Shown in pieces: positions 33,665-42,187 of a stretch of 42,187 nucleotides of DNA (its first letter is position 1; each line of letters opens with the position of its first letter). A program made the position numbers and the translations under genes. Below the pieces are notes generated by a model, which saw only the letters and a list, made by a program, of their open reading frames with translations, was not told where the DNA came from and did not search any database. This DNA is from Belliella filtrata (GTDB lineage Bacteria; Bacteroidota; Bacteroidia; Cytophagales; Cyclobacteriaceae): the NCBI RefSeq assembly GCF_022549775.1, contig NZ_JAKZGP010000047.1, positions 1 through 42,187 of the forward strand, in the 5' to 3' direction.

Positions 33665-34294
33665 ATGAAAAAAGGACTTTTGGTATTCGTTTTATTATGC
33701 TGTGGATTTACAGTCAAAGCCCAAACAGAAAAGGGAAGGTTTTTATTGGGGGCAGGAACTACCGTTGGACTTGGTGAAGTCAGCGGTCCAATGACGATAG
33801 GGTTTAGCTCTTCCAAATTTGAACTTGCTGACGGAAGCACTGGCGAAATAAAGAGTTCAAACATTTATCTATCTCCAAAAGTCGGGTATTTTGTTCTAGA
33901 CAATCTAGCTCTTGGATTAGATTTGGCACTCTCTTTTGGTAATGGTAAGACTACCCAAGCTGCCATTGAAACAGAAAGCAAATCTAACTTATTTGCCGCA
34001 GGTCCCTTCGCCAGATACTATTTTCCTGGTGAAAAAATCAGACCTTATGCAGAAGCAAATTCTCTTCTTGGAGTAAGAAATCAAGAAAACAAAATTGGCT
34101 CTGTGAATACCGAAAACAAATACTCCCTATCAAACATCGGAGGAGGGCTGGGTATAGCCATACTGTTAGGGGCAAAAAGTTCTATTGATCTAATGGCCAG
34201 CTACAATTCTATGAAACTAAGTGAAAATGAAAGTTCATTTTCAAACAAGCTAAATACCATTGGGTTTAAATTCGGATTTACAGTTTTCATTTGA
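33665..34294 (+). CDS. Outer-membrane beta-barrel protein
   Basis: About 209 residues from ATG 33665. Signal peptide (cleavage near VKAQ), then a small barrel of about eight strands with alternating hydrophobic residues, a Gly-rich first strand (GRFLLGAGTTVGLGEV) and a final strand ending in an aromatic/hydrophobic residue (IGFKFGFTVFI). Resembles OmpA/OmpW-size barrels of Bacteroidota with unknown ligands. A seven-codon extension to 33644 would precede the signal peptide and is not favoured. Last gene of a probable three-gene unit ended by the terminator at 34393. Confidence 0.82.
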   Translation: MKKGLLVFVLLCCGFTVKAQTEKGRFLLGAGTTVGLGEVSGPMTIGFSSSKFELADGSTGEIKSSNIYLSPKVGYFVLDNLALGLDLALSFGNGKTTQAAIETESKSNLFAAGPFARYYFPGEKIRPYAEANSLLGVRNQENKIGSVNTENKYSLSNIGGGLGIAILLGAKSSIDLMASYNSMKLSENESSFSNKLNTIGFKFGFTVFI

Positions 34295-34392
34295 TAAGCG
34301 AATGGTTACCCTGCGTTTTTGAAAAGCACAAAAGCAGGAATAAAGTCAACCAAGGCGTTTGGAAAAAGTACTTGCTTAAGCATTTCATAGAC

Positions 34393-34424
34393 AAAAAAGC
34401 ACCCATAGTTTCGGGTGTTTTTTT
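34393..34424 (+). terminator. Terminator after the barrel gene
   Basis: Stem AAAAAGCACCC / GGGTGTTTTT, loop ATAGTTTC, T-rich end. The preceding 98 bases hold no gene I can support. Confidence 0.85.
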
Positions 34425-34474
34425 ATGTAATGCTAACAAGTGCAACCCACTTCCAGATTGATCTGTAATTCATT

Positions 34475-35254
34475 TCAGCTTTTTTTCCCCAACACATAAA
34501 ACAAATCCAAGCCCTGATCAGGATTATCAACCAATAGATAATCATCATGCTTGATGTCCGTGACTGCGCTACCTTGCTTTTTGTGAAGTTTATTTCTATT
34601 CATGCGATTAAGAATCTCATATGGCAACCTTAAGACCGCAGCAGGAAGCCTGTGTTGCAGGTCAAAGATATCAAAGCGCATGATTTTATTTACCGATTTT
34701 CGGTTTTCTTCATGATAGCTCCATACTTTATCATTTCCACCAATCCCCATTGCTTCTACCTTGTCAAAAATCTTGTTACAAAGCCCTTCTAGCTCCTTAG
34801 CGGTATATTCTCTGATATGCCAAGGGTTTCTAGAAAGTGTGTGCCTAATGTTTGGGGTGGAAATAATTGCTTTTCCTCCAGGCTTCAATACCCGATAGAT
34901 CTCTTCCAAAAAAAGTCGATCATCTTGAATGTGTTCGATCACCTGAAAACTGACTACAGTATCAAAACTATTGGACACTAAACCTTCAAATGGTGGTATA
35001 ACAGCTTGCTGAAAATCAACTTCCGGGAACCTCCTTTTCAAATCAACAATGACGGACTCAATCTTATCAATACCAAGATAACTATCTACTTGATCAAGTA
35101 ATTCCTCAACCCCCCTTCCTTCACCGCAGCCAACTTCAAGCAGATTTCCAGAGACCAGAGGCTTGGCCGCAATATAGGCTTTGAGTAATCGTTGATGAAT
35201 TGGGTTGTCACTGACCAACTTATCTGATGCAATTTCCGTTGTATAGGTAGCCAT
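34475..35254 (-). CDS. Class I SAM-dependent methyltransferase
   Basis: 259 residues with the UbiE/Coq5-type fold: motif I EVGCGEGRGVEE (about 39-50), an acidic residue at the end of strand 2 (LGIDKIES), and motif IV-like VSFQVIEHIQDDRLFLEEIYRVLKPGG, then IISTPN. The C-terminal 100 residues are helical and basic. Substrate unknown. It lies alone, divergent from the GWxTD gene, with an exact -7 element 21 bases upstream. Confidence 0.88.
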   Translation of the reverse strand: MATYTTEIASDKLVSDNPIHQRLLKAYIAAKPLVSGNLLEVGCGEGRGVEELLDQVDSYLGIDKIESVIVDLKRRFPEVDFQQAVIPPFEGLVSNSFDTVVSFQVIEHIQDDRLFLEEIYRVLKPGGKAIISTPNIRHTLSRNPWHIREYTAKELEGLCNKIFDKVEAMGIGGNDKVWSYHEENRKSVNKIMRFDIFDLQHRLPAAVLRLPYEILNRMNRNKLHKKQGSAVTDIKHDDYLLVDNPDQGLDLFYVLGKKS

Positions 35255-35275
35255 TTAAAATTTTATTAATTTGAG

Positions 35276-35283
35276 CAAAATTA
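35276..35283 (-). promoter_or_regulatory. -7 promoter element for the methyltransferase
   Basis: The minus strand reads TAATTTTG, an exact TAnnTTTG match, 21 bases before the ATG. The same 48-base gap must also hold the start of the divergent GWxTD gene. Confidence 0.45.
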
Positions 35284-35302
35284 AGGTTAATTTTTGAACC
35301 AA

Positions 35303-36550
35303 ATGATAAGAAACAAGATCTCTTCGAAATTCACTGCAATAATCCTGGCTTTATTACTAGGATTAACTTCTACCACGGCATCTTTCGGCCAACAAAGTCT
35401 GGAAAACACCAACCAATCCCTAAGGTACTCACGGTACTCAAGGCTTTCACCCAAAATCATCCCTATCCAATCAAGTGAAAGAAATTTCATCTTGCAAATC
35501 CCCATAGAGAAACTTGAGGATGATGCCAGATTTGAAGATTATGAATTTTATTACACCATTTTGAATTCCTATCAACAGACTTTCACACAGGAAAATCTCA
35601 CTAGGTTTCAAGAGAGTGATTTGAAAAAAGATACACCAAGCCATTTTTATTTTGAAGAGCGAATCGTAATCCCAGAAGAACAATCAGAGGCTATTGCTTT
35701 GGTCAAAATTGTCGATTCACGTCAGGGGGATGAATACTACTACCACATGGATTTGGTTGGTCCGTTTATTCTAGGACACCCGAATTTTGGTGCTTATTTC
35801 GGTAATAGTATTCCATTTGATCAGACTTTCTTGACCAAAGAGCAAGCACTTCTGTTTCAAGGATCAGCTATGAATTTACACAGGTTTCATTACCCCGCAG
35901 CATTTGGCGCTCCATTCCCTCCCATGGAAACAAAACCTGCCCCAGTGCCTAGAGAAGTAAAAGTGGAGTACCAAGGAGATTATTTAATCAATACGCCCAA
36001 GAGTTTTGATGATGATGGCTATTATTTTATACAATCCGACACCAACTCTACGGCTGGATTGATGATCAAAACAGCTCCTGAAGCATTTCCAAGAGTAAAC
36101 ACCTGGGAAGACATGATTGACATGGTAGTGTACATCTCAACCAGAAAAGAACATGAGCAGTTATTGGAAGCTACCGATAAAAAGAAGGCTCTAGATCAGT
36201 ATTGGATTGGAATCACCAAAGATGAAGAAGCAGCCAAAACATTGATCAGAGAATATTTCAGACAAATCGAATTTGCTAACATTCTTTTTACAGACTTCAA
36301 AGAAGGCTGGAAAACAGATCGAGGCATGGTCTACACGGTGATGGGGCCACCGAATGGTGTGGTGTTCCGCCAGAATGCAGAGATATGGACTTATGGAGAT
36401 CTTAACTCAAATTCAAAAATAAACTTTACCTTTGCACGCGTCAAAAATATTTTGACTCCAAATTATTACACACTCAATCGCTCCCGAGCACTACAGCCGG
36501 AGTGGTTTCAAAGCATTACACTATGGAGAAGCGGAAGGATGGATTTCTAA
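35303..36550 (+). CDS. GWxTD domain protein
   Basis: About 415 residues. Signal peptide from ATG 35303 (cleavage near SFGQ); an in-frame TTG at 35294 is not favoured. The middle is beta-rich. The GWxTD domain lies at about 315-400 with EGWKTDRGMVYTVMGPP and IWTYGDLNSNSKINFTF. The domain is named from its conserved motif and is common in secreted proteins of Bacteroidota and relatives; its function is unknown. The RlmB gene begins inside its last 28 bases, which ties their translation although the functions look unrelated. Confidence 0.9.
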   Translation: MIRNKISSKFTAIILALLLGLTSTTASFGQQSLENTNQSLRYSRYSRLSPKIIPIQSSERNFILQIPIEKLEDDARFEDYEFYYTILNSYQQTFTQENLTRFQESDLKKDTPSHFYFEERIVIPEEQSEAIALVKIVDSRQGDEYYYHMDLVGPFILGHPNFGAYFGNSIPFDQTFLTKEQALLFQGSAMNLHRFHYPAAFGAPFPPMETKPAPVPREVKVEYQGDYLINTPKSFDDDGYYFIQSDTNSTAGLMIKTAPEAFPRVNTWEDMIDMVVYISTRKEHEQLLEATDKKKALDQYWIGITKDEEAAKTLIREYFRQIEFANILFTDFKEGWKTDRGMVYTVMGPPNGVVFRQNAEIWTYGDLNSNSKINFTFARVKNILTPNYYTLNRSRALQPEWFQSITLWRSGRMDF

Positions 36551-37296
36551 TCAACAAAGGAGAGCAAGATAAAGATTTCTTATTCGGTACCAGAGCAGTC
36601 ATGGAAGCTATCCATGCTGAAAAAGATATTGATAAAATCCTGATCAATAAAGAGCTGAACAATGACTTGATCAAGGAATTGCTCAAGTTAGCCAAAGAAG
36701 AAAGAATACCTGTCGTAAGAGTGCCTGATGCCAAGCTGAACAGAATCACTCGAAAAAATCACCAAGGTGTAATTGCACATATTTCATCCATTCAGTATGC
36801 ATCATTGGACAATGTGATAGATGAATGCTTCTCTAAAGGTATTGCACCAATGGTGCTTGTGCTTGACAGAATCACCGACGTCAGGAACTTCGGAGCTATC
36901 GCAAGGACAGCTGATTGTGCTGGTGTACATGCTATCGTGATCCCAGAAAAAGGGAGTGCACAGATCAATTCAGATGCTGTAAAGACATCTGCAGGTGCAC
37001 TAAACTTCATCCCCGTGTGTAGGGTGAAAAACCTCTACTACACTGTAAAAGATCTGAAGAAAATGGGACTTAATGTAGTCAGTGTGACAGAGAAAACTGA
37101 AAGAGCCATGTACGACGCAGATTTCAAAGCTCCCACAGCCTTGATCATGGGATCAGAAGAAGATGGGATTTCTCAAGAACTCATGGGTATCAGCGATGAG
37201 TTTGTCAAAATCCCATTGTCAGGCAATATCGAAAGCTTAAACGTATCAGTGGCAGCAGGCGTAGTGATATACGAAGCTATCAGGCAGCGAAATTAA
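36523..37296 (+). CDS. rlmB: TrmH/RlmB family 23S rRNA 2'-O-ribose methyltransferase
   Basis: SPOUT-class enzyme, probably methylating G2251 in 23S rRNA. Seen: N-terminal substrate-binding domain (FLFGTRAVMEAIHAEKDIDKILINK, about 20-95), then the knotted catalytic domain with VLDRITDVRNFGAIARTADCAG (motif 1, with the catalytic Arg), MGSEEDGIS (motif 2) and PLSGNIESLNVSVAAGVVIYE (motif 3). About 257 residues, normal length. ATG 36523 is preferred over a GTG 7 codons earlier. It overlaps the GWxTD gene by 28 bases. Confidence 0.92.
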   Translation: MEKRKDGFLINKGEQDKDFLFGTRAVMEAIHAEKDIDKILINKELNNDLIKELLKLAKEERIPVVRVPDAKLNRITRKNHQGVIAHISSIQYASLDNVIDECFSKGIAPMVLVLDRITDVRNFGAIARTADCAGVHAIVIPEKGSAQINSDAVKTSAGALNFIPVCRVKNLYYTVKDLKKMGLNVVSVTEKTERAMYDADFKAPTALIMGSEEDGISQELMGISDEFVKIPLSGNIESLNVSVAAGVVIYEAIRQRN

Positions 37297-37407
37297 TCAG
37301 GGCACGCTAAAAAAACGTCAACTGGATAATAAAGTCTTAAAGTCTTGATAATTCCCCATTAAATAAGTAATATCTTTTTAAACAGGTACAAGCTTATTCA
37401 ATGATCA

Positions 37408-37571
37408 AGCTTGATTTGAGAGCTTCTAAAAATTTCAAAACTCGAAATTTTTAGGCTAGTCTCAGGCATACCATGTTCTTCATTGAGCTCATTCGAAGTA
37501 TAAGCATACATCTTCATTCGCCCGCTTTGAACCTGGCATACCTGAGACTTTTTCAGCAAGCTCTAATCAAG
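37408..37571. repeat. Nested inverted repeats between convergent rlmB and mscS-type genes
   Basis: Three sets: outer arms around 37410-37425 and 37558-37571 (CTTGATT...AGAGCTT against AAGCTCTAATCAAG); a middle pair AGTCTCAGG (37458-37466) / CCTGAGACT (37541-37549); and a local hairpin CTAAAAATTTC / GAAATTTTTAG at about 37426-37454. The outer right arm includes the stop codon of the channel gene. It could be a small non-autonomous element or a structured 3' region. Confidence 0.45.
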
Positions 37572-40056
37572 TTTCATTTCCTTTAATATCCGAATCATCT
37601 TTAGGCTCCGATTCCTCTCTCACTTCCGGAATTGACTTGATGGACTCTCCTTTCAGCCAAGGGAAGTTTTTGATATTCAAATCTCGTTGTGGGAAAGGTA
37701 TCTCGACACCGTTGGAATTAAAGTCACTGAATATACCTCTCATGACTTCATCTCTCAAGATAACCCATATATCAAAGTTTTCTACCCAAAACAGCACCCT
37801 GAATTCTATAGCGCTATCTGCAAAGTTTTGCAAATAGACTCTAGGTTCAGGAGCTTTCATAATATCATCCCTTTCCAGTCTCTTTTTGATCAAGCTTGTC
37901 ACCAAATCTACATCTGACCTATAGCTGACCCCAATAAGAAGCTCTACCCTTCTACGCTTATCAGAAAGTGTCCAATTGATCAGGTGTTGAGATAGCAAAT
38001 CACCATTGGGGATGATGATTTCTGAACCGTCATAGGATTGTATTTTACTTGACCTGATCCCAACATCTTTTACCGTACCAGACCTTCCCCCCACTTCTAT
38101 GGCATCTCCTATTTGAATAGGTTTTTCAAATGCGAGAATTACACCCGACACCAAGTTGTTCACTATGGTCTGCAAACCAAAGCTTATCCCCAGTGTCAAG
38201 GCTCCCAACACAATAGCGATTTTGTCAAAGCCTATACCAGAAGCTCCGATGGCTAGTATAAATCCAGCAGCCAAAACTCCCAGCCTTATCAATAATATAG
38301 AAGACCCTAGCCGCTTCTCTCGAAGGCTACCTTGTTGCTGATCCTTGATAGTCGCAAAGTAGGCTATGTTATTGGCCAAAATACTTGCCACATATACGAT
38401 CACAAAGAAAACCAATATGTTGCCATAGGTAAACTTGGTATTGAAAAGATTCCTTTCTGTAGCTAAAAAACTAAAACTCTCATCCATAAATAAGTCCAGC
38501 AAGGACAAATTATCCAAAAAGTAGTAAATCCAAATTAAGCTTACAAAGCCATAAAGGGTTCGCTTCACTCTCGTCTGAATCCCGTGAAAATCTATGTATG
38601 AGGTAAAATCATTCTCATTGGTTTTCCGAACTTCTATTTGCAAATAGATGATTTCCATCACAATTTGTACAAACAAGTATAAGCCAATTGCTTGTGAAAA
38701 ACTAAGCGCCGCTGCCACCCCCAAAAGCTTGGACAAATTAAACCTCCCAAAAACATTTGCCAAAATTGAAAATGATTGAAGACCTATAAAAAGCTTTACC
38801 AAGATGGTGATGAGATATGGAAGCATCTCTGGGTTATTCCTTTTGAACTTCAATATTCTAAGTGCTAAAAATATCCCCACCACACTGAGTACAAGAAGAT
38901 ACCACCTTTCAGCGTAATTTACATCCCTGTATAGGTTACTTACGGTATATATAAAGAATATGAAAACAAATCCCAGCCAGGTTTGAAAAAGACCTTTGGG
39001 GAATCCAGACCATAACAAAAACGTGACCACCACTACATCTATCCATAACAGTAGCGTTGTAAAAGAAATTGTAGGATTTGTAAAAAGGAATGGTACGAAT
39101 GGAAGCAACATCACAATGACACTGAGCACAGGAAATTTAGGTATATAATGAGCTCTATCGATAATGATTTTGGCGAACTCTTTTTCTTTCCTAATTTTTA
39201 CAACCATGTTTCTTACCCATGTAGCTGCTAATCCAAATATTATTAGCAATAAAATCATGACCCCTAAATGACTCTTTAAATAACGAGTCAATATAACCTC
39301 ATTGAGACGTAAAGAATCCATAAATACTTCTGATAAATTCGAAGTAGACTCATAACTTTTCTTTTGCCACAAAAAGTTAATGTCCTTTGACAAAAGTGCT
39401 CGCTCTGCTCTTCTTCTTTCATTATCTAATGCAGAAGAAAGTTCCGTAACTCTGATCATCATATTAGATACTCGAGTTTGAAATTCTGCAGTCAATACCC
39501 TTTGTGCATTCAAGGCACTATCTGCCTTACCAATTCTGGTTCTCAACAAAGTCAAGGCGGTTTGATATTCTGGAAGTATATCAGGGTCTTTAAGATCAAG
39601 TCTCATTAAGCCGTCTTGCTTCATAGAATCTAGCTCTTCCCTTACACCTATTAGTTCCTCTGTACGTGCGGTTATTCGACGTTCTGCTACAGCTACCTGA
39701 GCCCTAATGTTATTGAGCAAGTTATCCAGTTCACTTAAATACCGAATATTAATCGCCTGTTCCCTATCTTCCAAACGCCTCTGAACCACCTCAGTCAGCC
39801 TCTCTGCAATTGGCAGATCCTCCAAAATTGTTGCAGTATCTATCTCGTTGCCTAACTTGACGCTCAACTTACCCAGTAGGATGGTATAGTCTTGAGCTCT
39901 TTTAATACTCCCCTCAAGTGTCGGCCTCTCTAACTTTTCTCCTTCGACACTTTTACTATTCAATAGCGTATCAATGGCTTCTAAGTTGGTTTGAAAACCA
40001 TAACTTTCTTGAGAAAAAAAGGCGAACGCACAAATCAATAAGAAATACCTCATCAT
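37567..40056 (-). CDS. Large MscS-family mechanosensitive channel
   Basis: About 829 residues from the first of two adjacent ATGs at 40056/40053, which precede a signal peptide (MRYFLLICAFAFFSQESYG); a longer reading to 40092 adds 12 unlikely codons. The periplasmic N-terminal part (about 25-250) is helical and rich in coiled-coil heptads (QRRLEDREQAINIRYLSELD, RRAERALLSKD). About ten hydrophobic helices follow, then the MscS core: pore helix ASGIGFDKIAIVLGALTLGISFGLQ, the GLQTIVNNLVSGVILAFEKPIQIGD hinge and the cytoplasmic beta and alpha-beta domains. Such channels release solutes under hypo-osmotic stress. Alone on the minus strand. Confidence 0.92.
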   Translation of the reverse strand: MMRYFLLICAFAFFSQESYGFQTNLEAIDTLLNSKSVEGEKLERPTLEGSIKRAQDYTILLGKLSVKLGNEIDTATILEDLPIAERLTEVVQRRLEDREQAINIRYLSELDNLLNNIRAQVAVAERRITARTEELIGVREELDSMKQDGLMRLDLKDPDILPEYQTALTLLRTRIGKADSALNAQRVLTAEFQTRVSNMMIRVTELSSALDNERRRAERALLSKDINFLWQKKSYESTSNLSEVFMDSLRLNEVILTRYLKSHLGVMILLLIIFGLAATWVRNMVVKIRKEKEFAKIIIDRAHYIPKFPVLSVIVMLLPFVPFLFTNPTISFTTLLLWIDVVVVTFLLWSGFPKGLFQTWLGFVFIFFIYTVSNLYRDVNYAERWYLLVLSVVGIFLALRILKFKRNNPEMLPYLITILVKLFIGLQSFSILANVFGRFNLSKLLGVAAALSFSQAIGLYLFVQIVMEIIYLQIEVRKTNENDFTSYIDFHGIQTRVKRTLYGFVSLIWIYYFLDNLSLLDLFMDESFSFLATERNLFNTKFTYGNILVFFVIVYVASILANNIAYFATIKDQQQGSLREKRLGSSILLIRLGVLAAGFILAIGASGIGFDKIAIVLGALTLGISFGLQTIVNNLVSGVILAFEKPIQIGDAIEVGGRSGTVKDVGIRSSKIQSYDGSEIIIPNGDLLSQHLINWTLSDKRRRVELLIGVSYRSDVDLVTSLIKKRLERDDIMKAPEPRVYLQNFADSAIEFRVLFWVENFDIWVILRDEVMRGIFSDFNSNGVEIPFPQRDLNIKNFPWLKGESIKSIPEVREESEPKDDSDIKGNET

Positions 40057-40225
40057 GTGAAATAGATAAATTAAAGAATAAAGATAATTCATAAAATCGA
40101 ACTATGCCTATCAAAACTCAACTTCAATTTATTAAACTACCAATCTGAACCATAGACAGTAAAATCTGTTATATTAGTTATAAGTTAAGTCACTCATATA
40201 ACTTTATTCGATCATTCTAAAAAAA

Positions 40226-40264
40226 GTTTAAATGGAGTTTGAATCATGTTAAACCATGTTAAAA
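40226..40264. promoter_or_regulatory. Four helically phased GTTTAAA-like repeats upstream of the HtrA gene
   Basis: GTTTAAA (40226), GTTTGAA (40237), GTTAAAC (40248) and GTTAAAA (40258) start 11, 11 and 10 bases apart; the last two lie in a tandem 10-base direct repeat CATGTTAAA(C/A). About 100 bases before the ATG. Candidate tandem regulator sites or a curved AT region. Confidence 0.4.
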
Positions 40265-40358
40265 GCAGCTAGTTTTGACATAAAAATGCTTGATTTGAAA
40301 TAACACAACACATTAAATTTCGTGTATCTTACATAAAAGAACAAAACCAAAATAAAAC

Positions 40359-41855
40359 ATGAATAAAAAGCAATTTTTCTTGAGCATTGTATTAGCTTCT
40401 CTTATAGGAGGGATAGTTGCTTTGGCTGGTGCCAGCTACTTATCAAAGCAAAATACAGCCAGCAATTTCGCTGACAAACAAGACACAAGTTTTGTCAACT
40501 GGCTCTCAGATGACAAGTTTACTGTACCAGATGGGATCAACTTTGTGGCATCTGCACAACAAGTTACACCTGCCGTTGTCCATGTAAAAAGTACTCTCTC
40601 TGTATCACAGCGTCAAAGAGGCGGTGACCCATTTGAAGAATTCTTTGGTTTTAGGTCTCCAAATAGGGAACAAATGCCACAAGAAGCAAGAAGTTCAGGC
40701 TCTGGAGTGATTATCTCTGAAGATGGGTATATAGTAACCAATAATCACGTAATAGAAAATGCTACAAAAGTAGATATCTCTTTAGAAAACAATACACGCT
40801 ATACCGCGAGAGTTATCGGTACAGATCCCACTACAGATTTAGCTTTGCTAAAGATAGAGGAAAAAGGACTGCCTTACGTAAAATTTGGAGACTCTGACTT
40901 GACAAAAATAGGTGAATGGGTCCTAGCAGTAGGCAATCCATTTGATCTTACTTCTACAGTTACCGCTGGTATCATTAGTGCAAAGGCAAGAAACATTGGT
41001 ATTTTAAGAACTGCAGAAAATAATTTATCCATCGAATCCTTTCTACAAACCGACGCAGTTGTCAACCCTGGAAACTCAGGAGGAGCACTTGTGAACTTAG
41101 CAGGAGAGCTCATCGGTATCAATACAGCTATCGCTTCTCGGACAGGCACATTCAACGGTTATGCCTTTGCTGTTCCAAGCTCAATCGTTAAGAAAGTAAT
41201 GGATGATTTGCTTGAATTCGGAACAGTTCAACGAGGGCTTCTTGGTGTTACAATTAGAGACGTCACACCTGACTTGGAAGAGGAACTAGACAAAAAGCTA
41301 GGTGTATCACAGGGTGTGTACGTATTCGGCGTCAATGATGGAAGTGGTGGAAAAGAAGCTGGCTTACAAGAAGGGGACATTATCATCGGAATAGATGGTT
41401 CAAGAACAAACACAGTGGCTAAGCTACAAGAAATGGTTGCTAGAAAGAGACCAGGTGATAAAGTCGATATCAAATACCTCAGGAACGGCAAAGAAATCAC
41501 AGCCTCAGCTACCTTAAAGAATATATCCGGTGATACCAAAGTTGTAAGAAAAGAGGTTCCTGTAGTCGCTTCATTCAGCGGAATCAAATTTGAAGACATC
41601 AAGCCGAATATCAAAGATAGGCTCAAGATAAGAGGTGGTGCATCGATTATAAGTATCGAAAATGATACTTGGAAAAAATCTGGAGCCAAGGTTGGATTCA
41701 TTATAACTTCCGTGATAGGAGCAGAAGGAAGGTACAGGATTTCAGGAGCAAATGACCTTATTGCACTTTTGGAAGATAGTAAAGGTGAGGAAGTAGTGAT
41801 ACTAGGAGTATACCCTAACGGCCAAGAGTATTATTTTGAAGTTCAAGTAGAATAA
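40359..41855 (+). CDS. degP: HtrA/DegP family periplasmic serine protease
   Basis: 498 residues. N-terminal hydrophobic anchor or signal (about 7-27), then a trypsin-like domain with the catalytic triad H130 (VTNNHVIE), D160 (DPTTDLALLKIE) and S240 (GNSGGALVN), followed by a PDZ domain (about 280-380, RGLLGVTIRDVTPDLEEEL) and a second, less conserved PDZ-like C-terminal domain (about 400-498). Degrades or refolds misfolded envelope proteins under stress. It has its own terminator and phased repeats upstream that may bring stress control. Confidence 0.94.
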   Translation: MNKKQFFLSIVLASLIGGIVALAGASYLSKQNTASNFADKQDTSFVNWLSDDKFTVPDGINFVASAQQVTPAVVHVKSTLSVSQRQRGGDPFEEFFGFRSPNREQMPQEARSSGSGVIISEDGYIVTNNHVIENATKVDISLENNTRYTARVIGTDPTTDLALLKIEEKGLPYVKFGDSDLTKIGEWVLAVGNPFDLTSTVTAGIISAKARNIGILRTAENNLSIESFLQTDAVVNPGNSGGALVNLAGELIGINTAIASRTGTFNGYAFAVPSSIVKKVMDDLLEFGTVQRGLLGVTIRDVTPDLEEELDKKLGVSQGVYVFGVNDGSGGKEAGLQEGDIIIGIDGSRTNTVAKLQEMVARKRPGDKVDIKYLRNGKEITASATLKNISGDTKVVRKEVPVVASFSGIKFEDIKPNIKDRLKIRGGASIISIENDTWKKSGAKVGFIITSVIGAEGRYRISGANDLIALLEDSKGEEVVILGVYPNGQEYYFEVQVE

Positions 41856-41890
41856 AAATAAATTAGTGTTTGAGTTGTTTGAACTATGAA

Positions 41891-41920
41891 AAAGCCGGTC
41901 AATAGACCGGCCTTTTCTTT
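41891..41920 (+). terminator. Terminator after the HtrA gene
   Basis: 7-bp GC-rich stem GCCGGTC / GACCGGC with loop AATA, followed by TTTTCTTT; the A tract on the other side would also serve the opposite strand. Confidence 0.9.
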
Positions 41921-42060
41921 TCCCTAAAATGTAACTATTGAATACATTTATTCTATTTTTCAATACAAACATAACGAATTGTACAACAGAAAATTGACCT
42001 TGCAAATATTTTTAAAGTTTACAACATCAATTAGGCTCATCATGTTGCGATTCAATAATA

Positions 42061-42187
42061 GTATCCGTCCGATAAACCCCATCTTTTCTAATTACTGTTT
42101 GGGTTGTAATCTTGCATCATGAAAAAGATTAGCAACGACGAATATTACAAGCTGTTCACCAAGTGGCAGGGATCAGGACTAAGCAAA
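42061..42187 (+). mobile_element. Left end of an IS66-type insertion sequence (cut by the window edge)
   Basis: The sequence from 42061 (GTATCCGTCCGATAAACCCC) resembles the GTAnnCG... terminal repeats of IS66 elements, and 58 bases later a gene opens with the N-terminus of an IS66 TnpA-type protein. The boundary is inferred from that resemblance; the right end and target duplication are outside the window. Confidence 0.55.
42119..42187 (+). CDS. tnpA: IS66-type accessory protein TnpA, partial
   Basis: Only the first 23 codons are present. They begin MKKISNDEYYKLFTKWQ and match the usual opening of IS66 accessory TnpA (helix-turn-helix protein, EYYxLxxxWxxSGLSK). The reading frame is open to the window edge. 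In complete elements it is followed by tnpB and the tnpC transposase. Confidence 0.7.
   Translation, partial: MKKISNDEYYKLFTKWQGSGLSK

Noticed and set aside
34295-34392. Short open frames between the barrel gene and its terminator
   Set aside because: No start codon in a sensible place and no similarity that I can name; treated as the 3' untranslated region.
40226-40264. Phased repeats considered as a CRISPR-like array
   Set aside because: Units are 7-10 bases with no spacers of constant length typical for CRISPR and no cas genes nearby.
40274-40297. TTTG and TTGATTTG as a promoter for the HtrA gene
   Set aside because: Spacing of 12 bases is too short for the Bacteroidota -33/-7 pair and the -7 box has a mismatch in the conserved TA.

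Overview
The window looks like a chromosomal segment of a Bacteroidota bacterium, most likely order Cytophagales (Cyclobacteriaceae or a near relative). The evidence is moderate-to-low GC, many outer-membrane and lipoprotein genes, families typical of the phylum (GWxTD protein, DUF2723/GT117 membrane glycosyltransferase, DUF4199 pairs, two-part YeeE/YedE), promoters with the Bacteroidota -7 motif TAnnTTTG, and start sites without clear Shine-Dalgarno sequences. The genus cannot be fixed from sequence reading alone. There are no rRNA genes, tRNA genes or CRISPR arrays that I can see.

Layout. 0.2-4.6 kb, minus strand: lpdA (E3), an ECF sigma factor / RskA-like anti-sigma pair, and a DUF2721 / glycerophosphodiesterase pair. 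4.65-5.2 kb: a decayed GxxExxY (PDDEXK) gene between imperfect inverted repeats. 5.25-8.66 kb, plus strand: fabG, an M23 peptidase lipoprotein, and an SPFH protein with a 57-residue ribbon-helix-helix (RHH) protein, preceded by a 15-bp-arm palindrome. 8.67-12.8 kb, minus: a tripartite export operon (adaptor, MacB-type permease, TolC) without an ATPase gene. 13.2-18.2 kb: a methyltransferase, two family 2 glycosyltransferases, two DUF4199 membrane proteins and a dihydroorotase homologue with a destroyed active site. 18.4-22.4 kb: a group III truncated haemoglobin coupled to an NPP-type phosphodiesterase, divergent from an M3 peptidase. 22.7-23.9 kb: an MFS transporter.

24.0-28.7 kb is a sulfur-handling locus: thioredoxin, an MBL persulfide dioxygenase/rhodanese fusion, an OprD-like porin and a two-part YeeE/YedE transporter. 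Upstream of each of its three transcription units I find a Crp-like palindrome (GTGA-N6-TCAC type), each centred exactly 33 bp from the centre of a -7 element. This suggests one regulator controls the whole locus and is the most coherent unannotated signal in the window.

28.8-42.2 kb: a 994-residue GT117-type membrane protein; a small accessory group (hypothetical protein, PQQ-type beta-propeller lipoprotein, beta-barrel); a methyltransferase; GWxTD protein plus RlmB-type rRNA methyltransferase; a large MscS-type channel; an HtrA/DegP protease; and, at the right edge, the first bases of an IS66-type insertion sequence. Most of the window is ordinary core genome. The accessory signals are the GxxExxY remnant, the 31.9-34.3 kb group and the IS66 edge.
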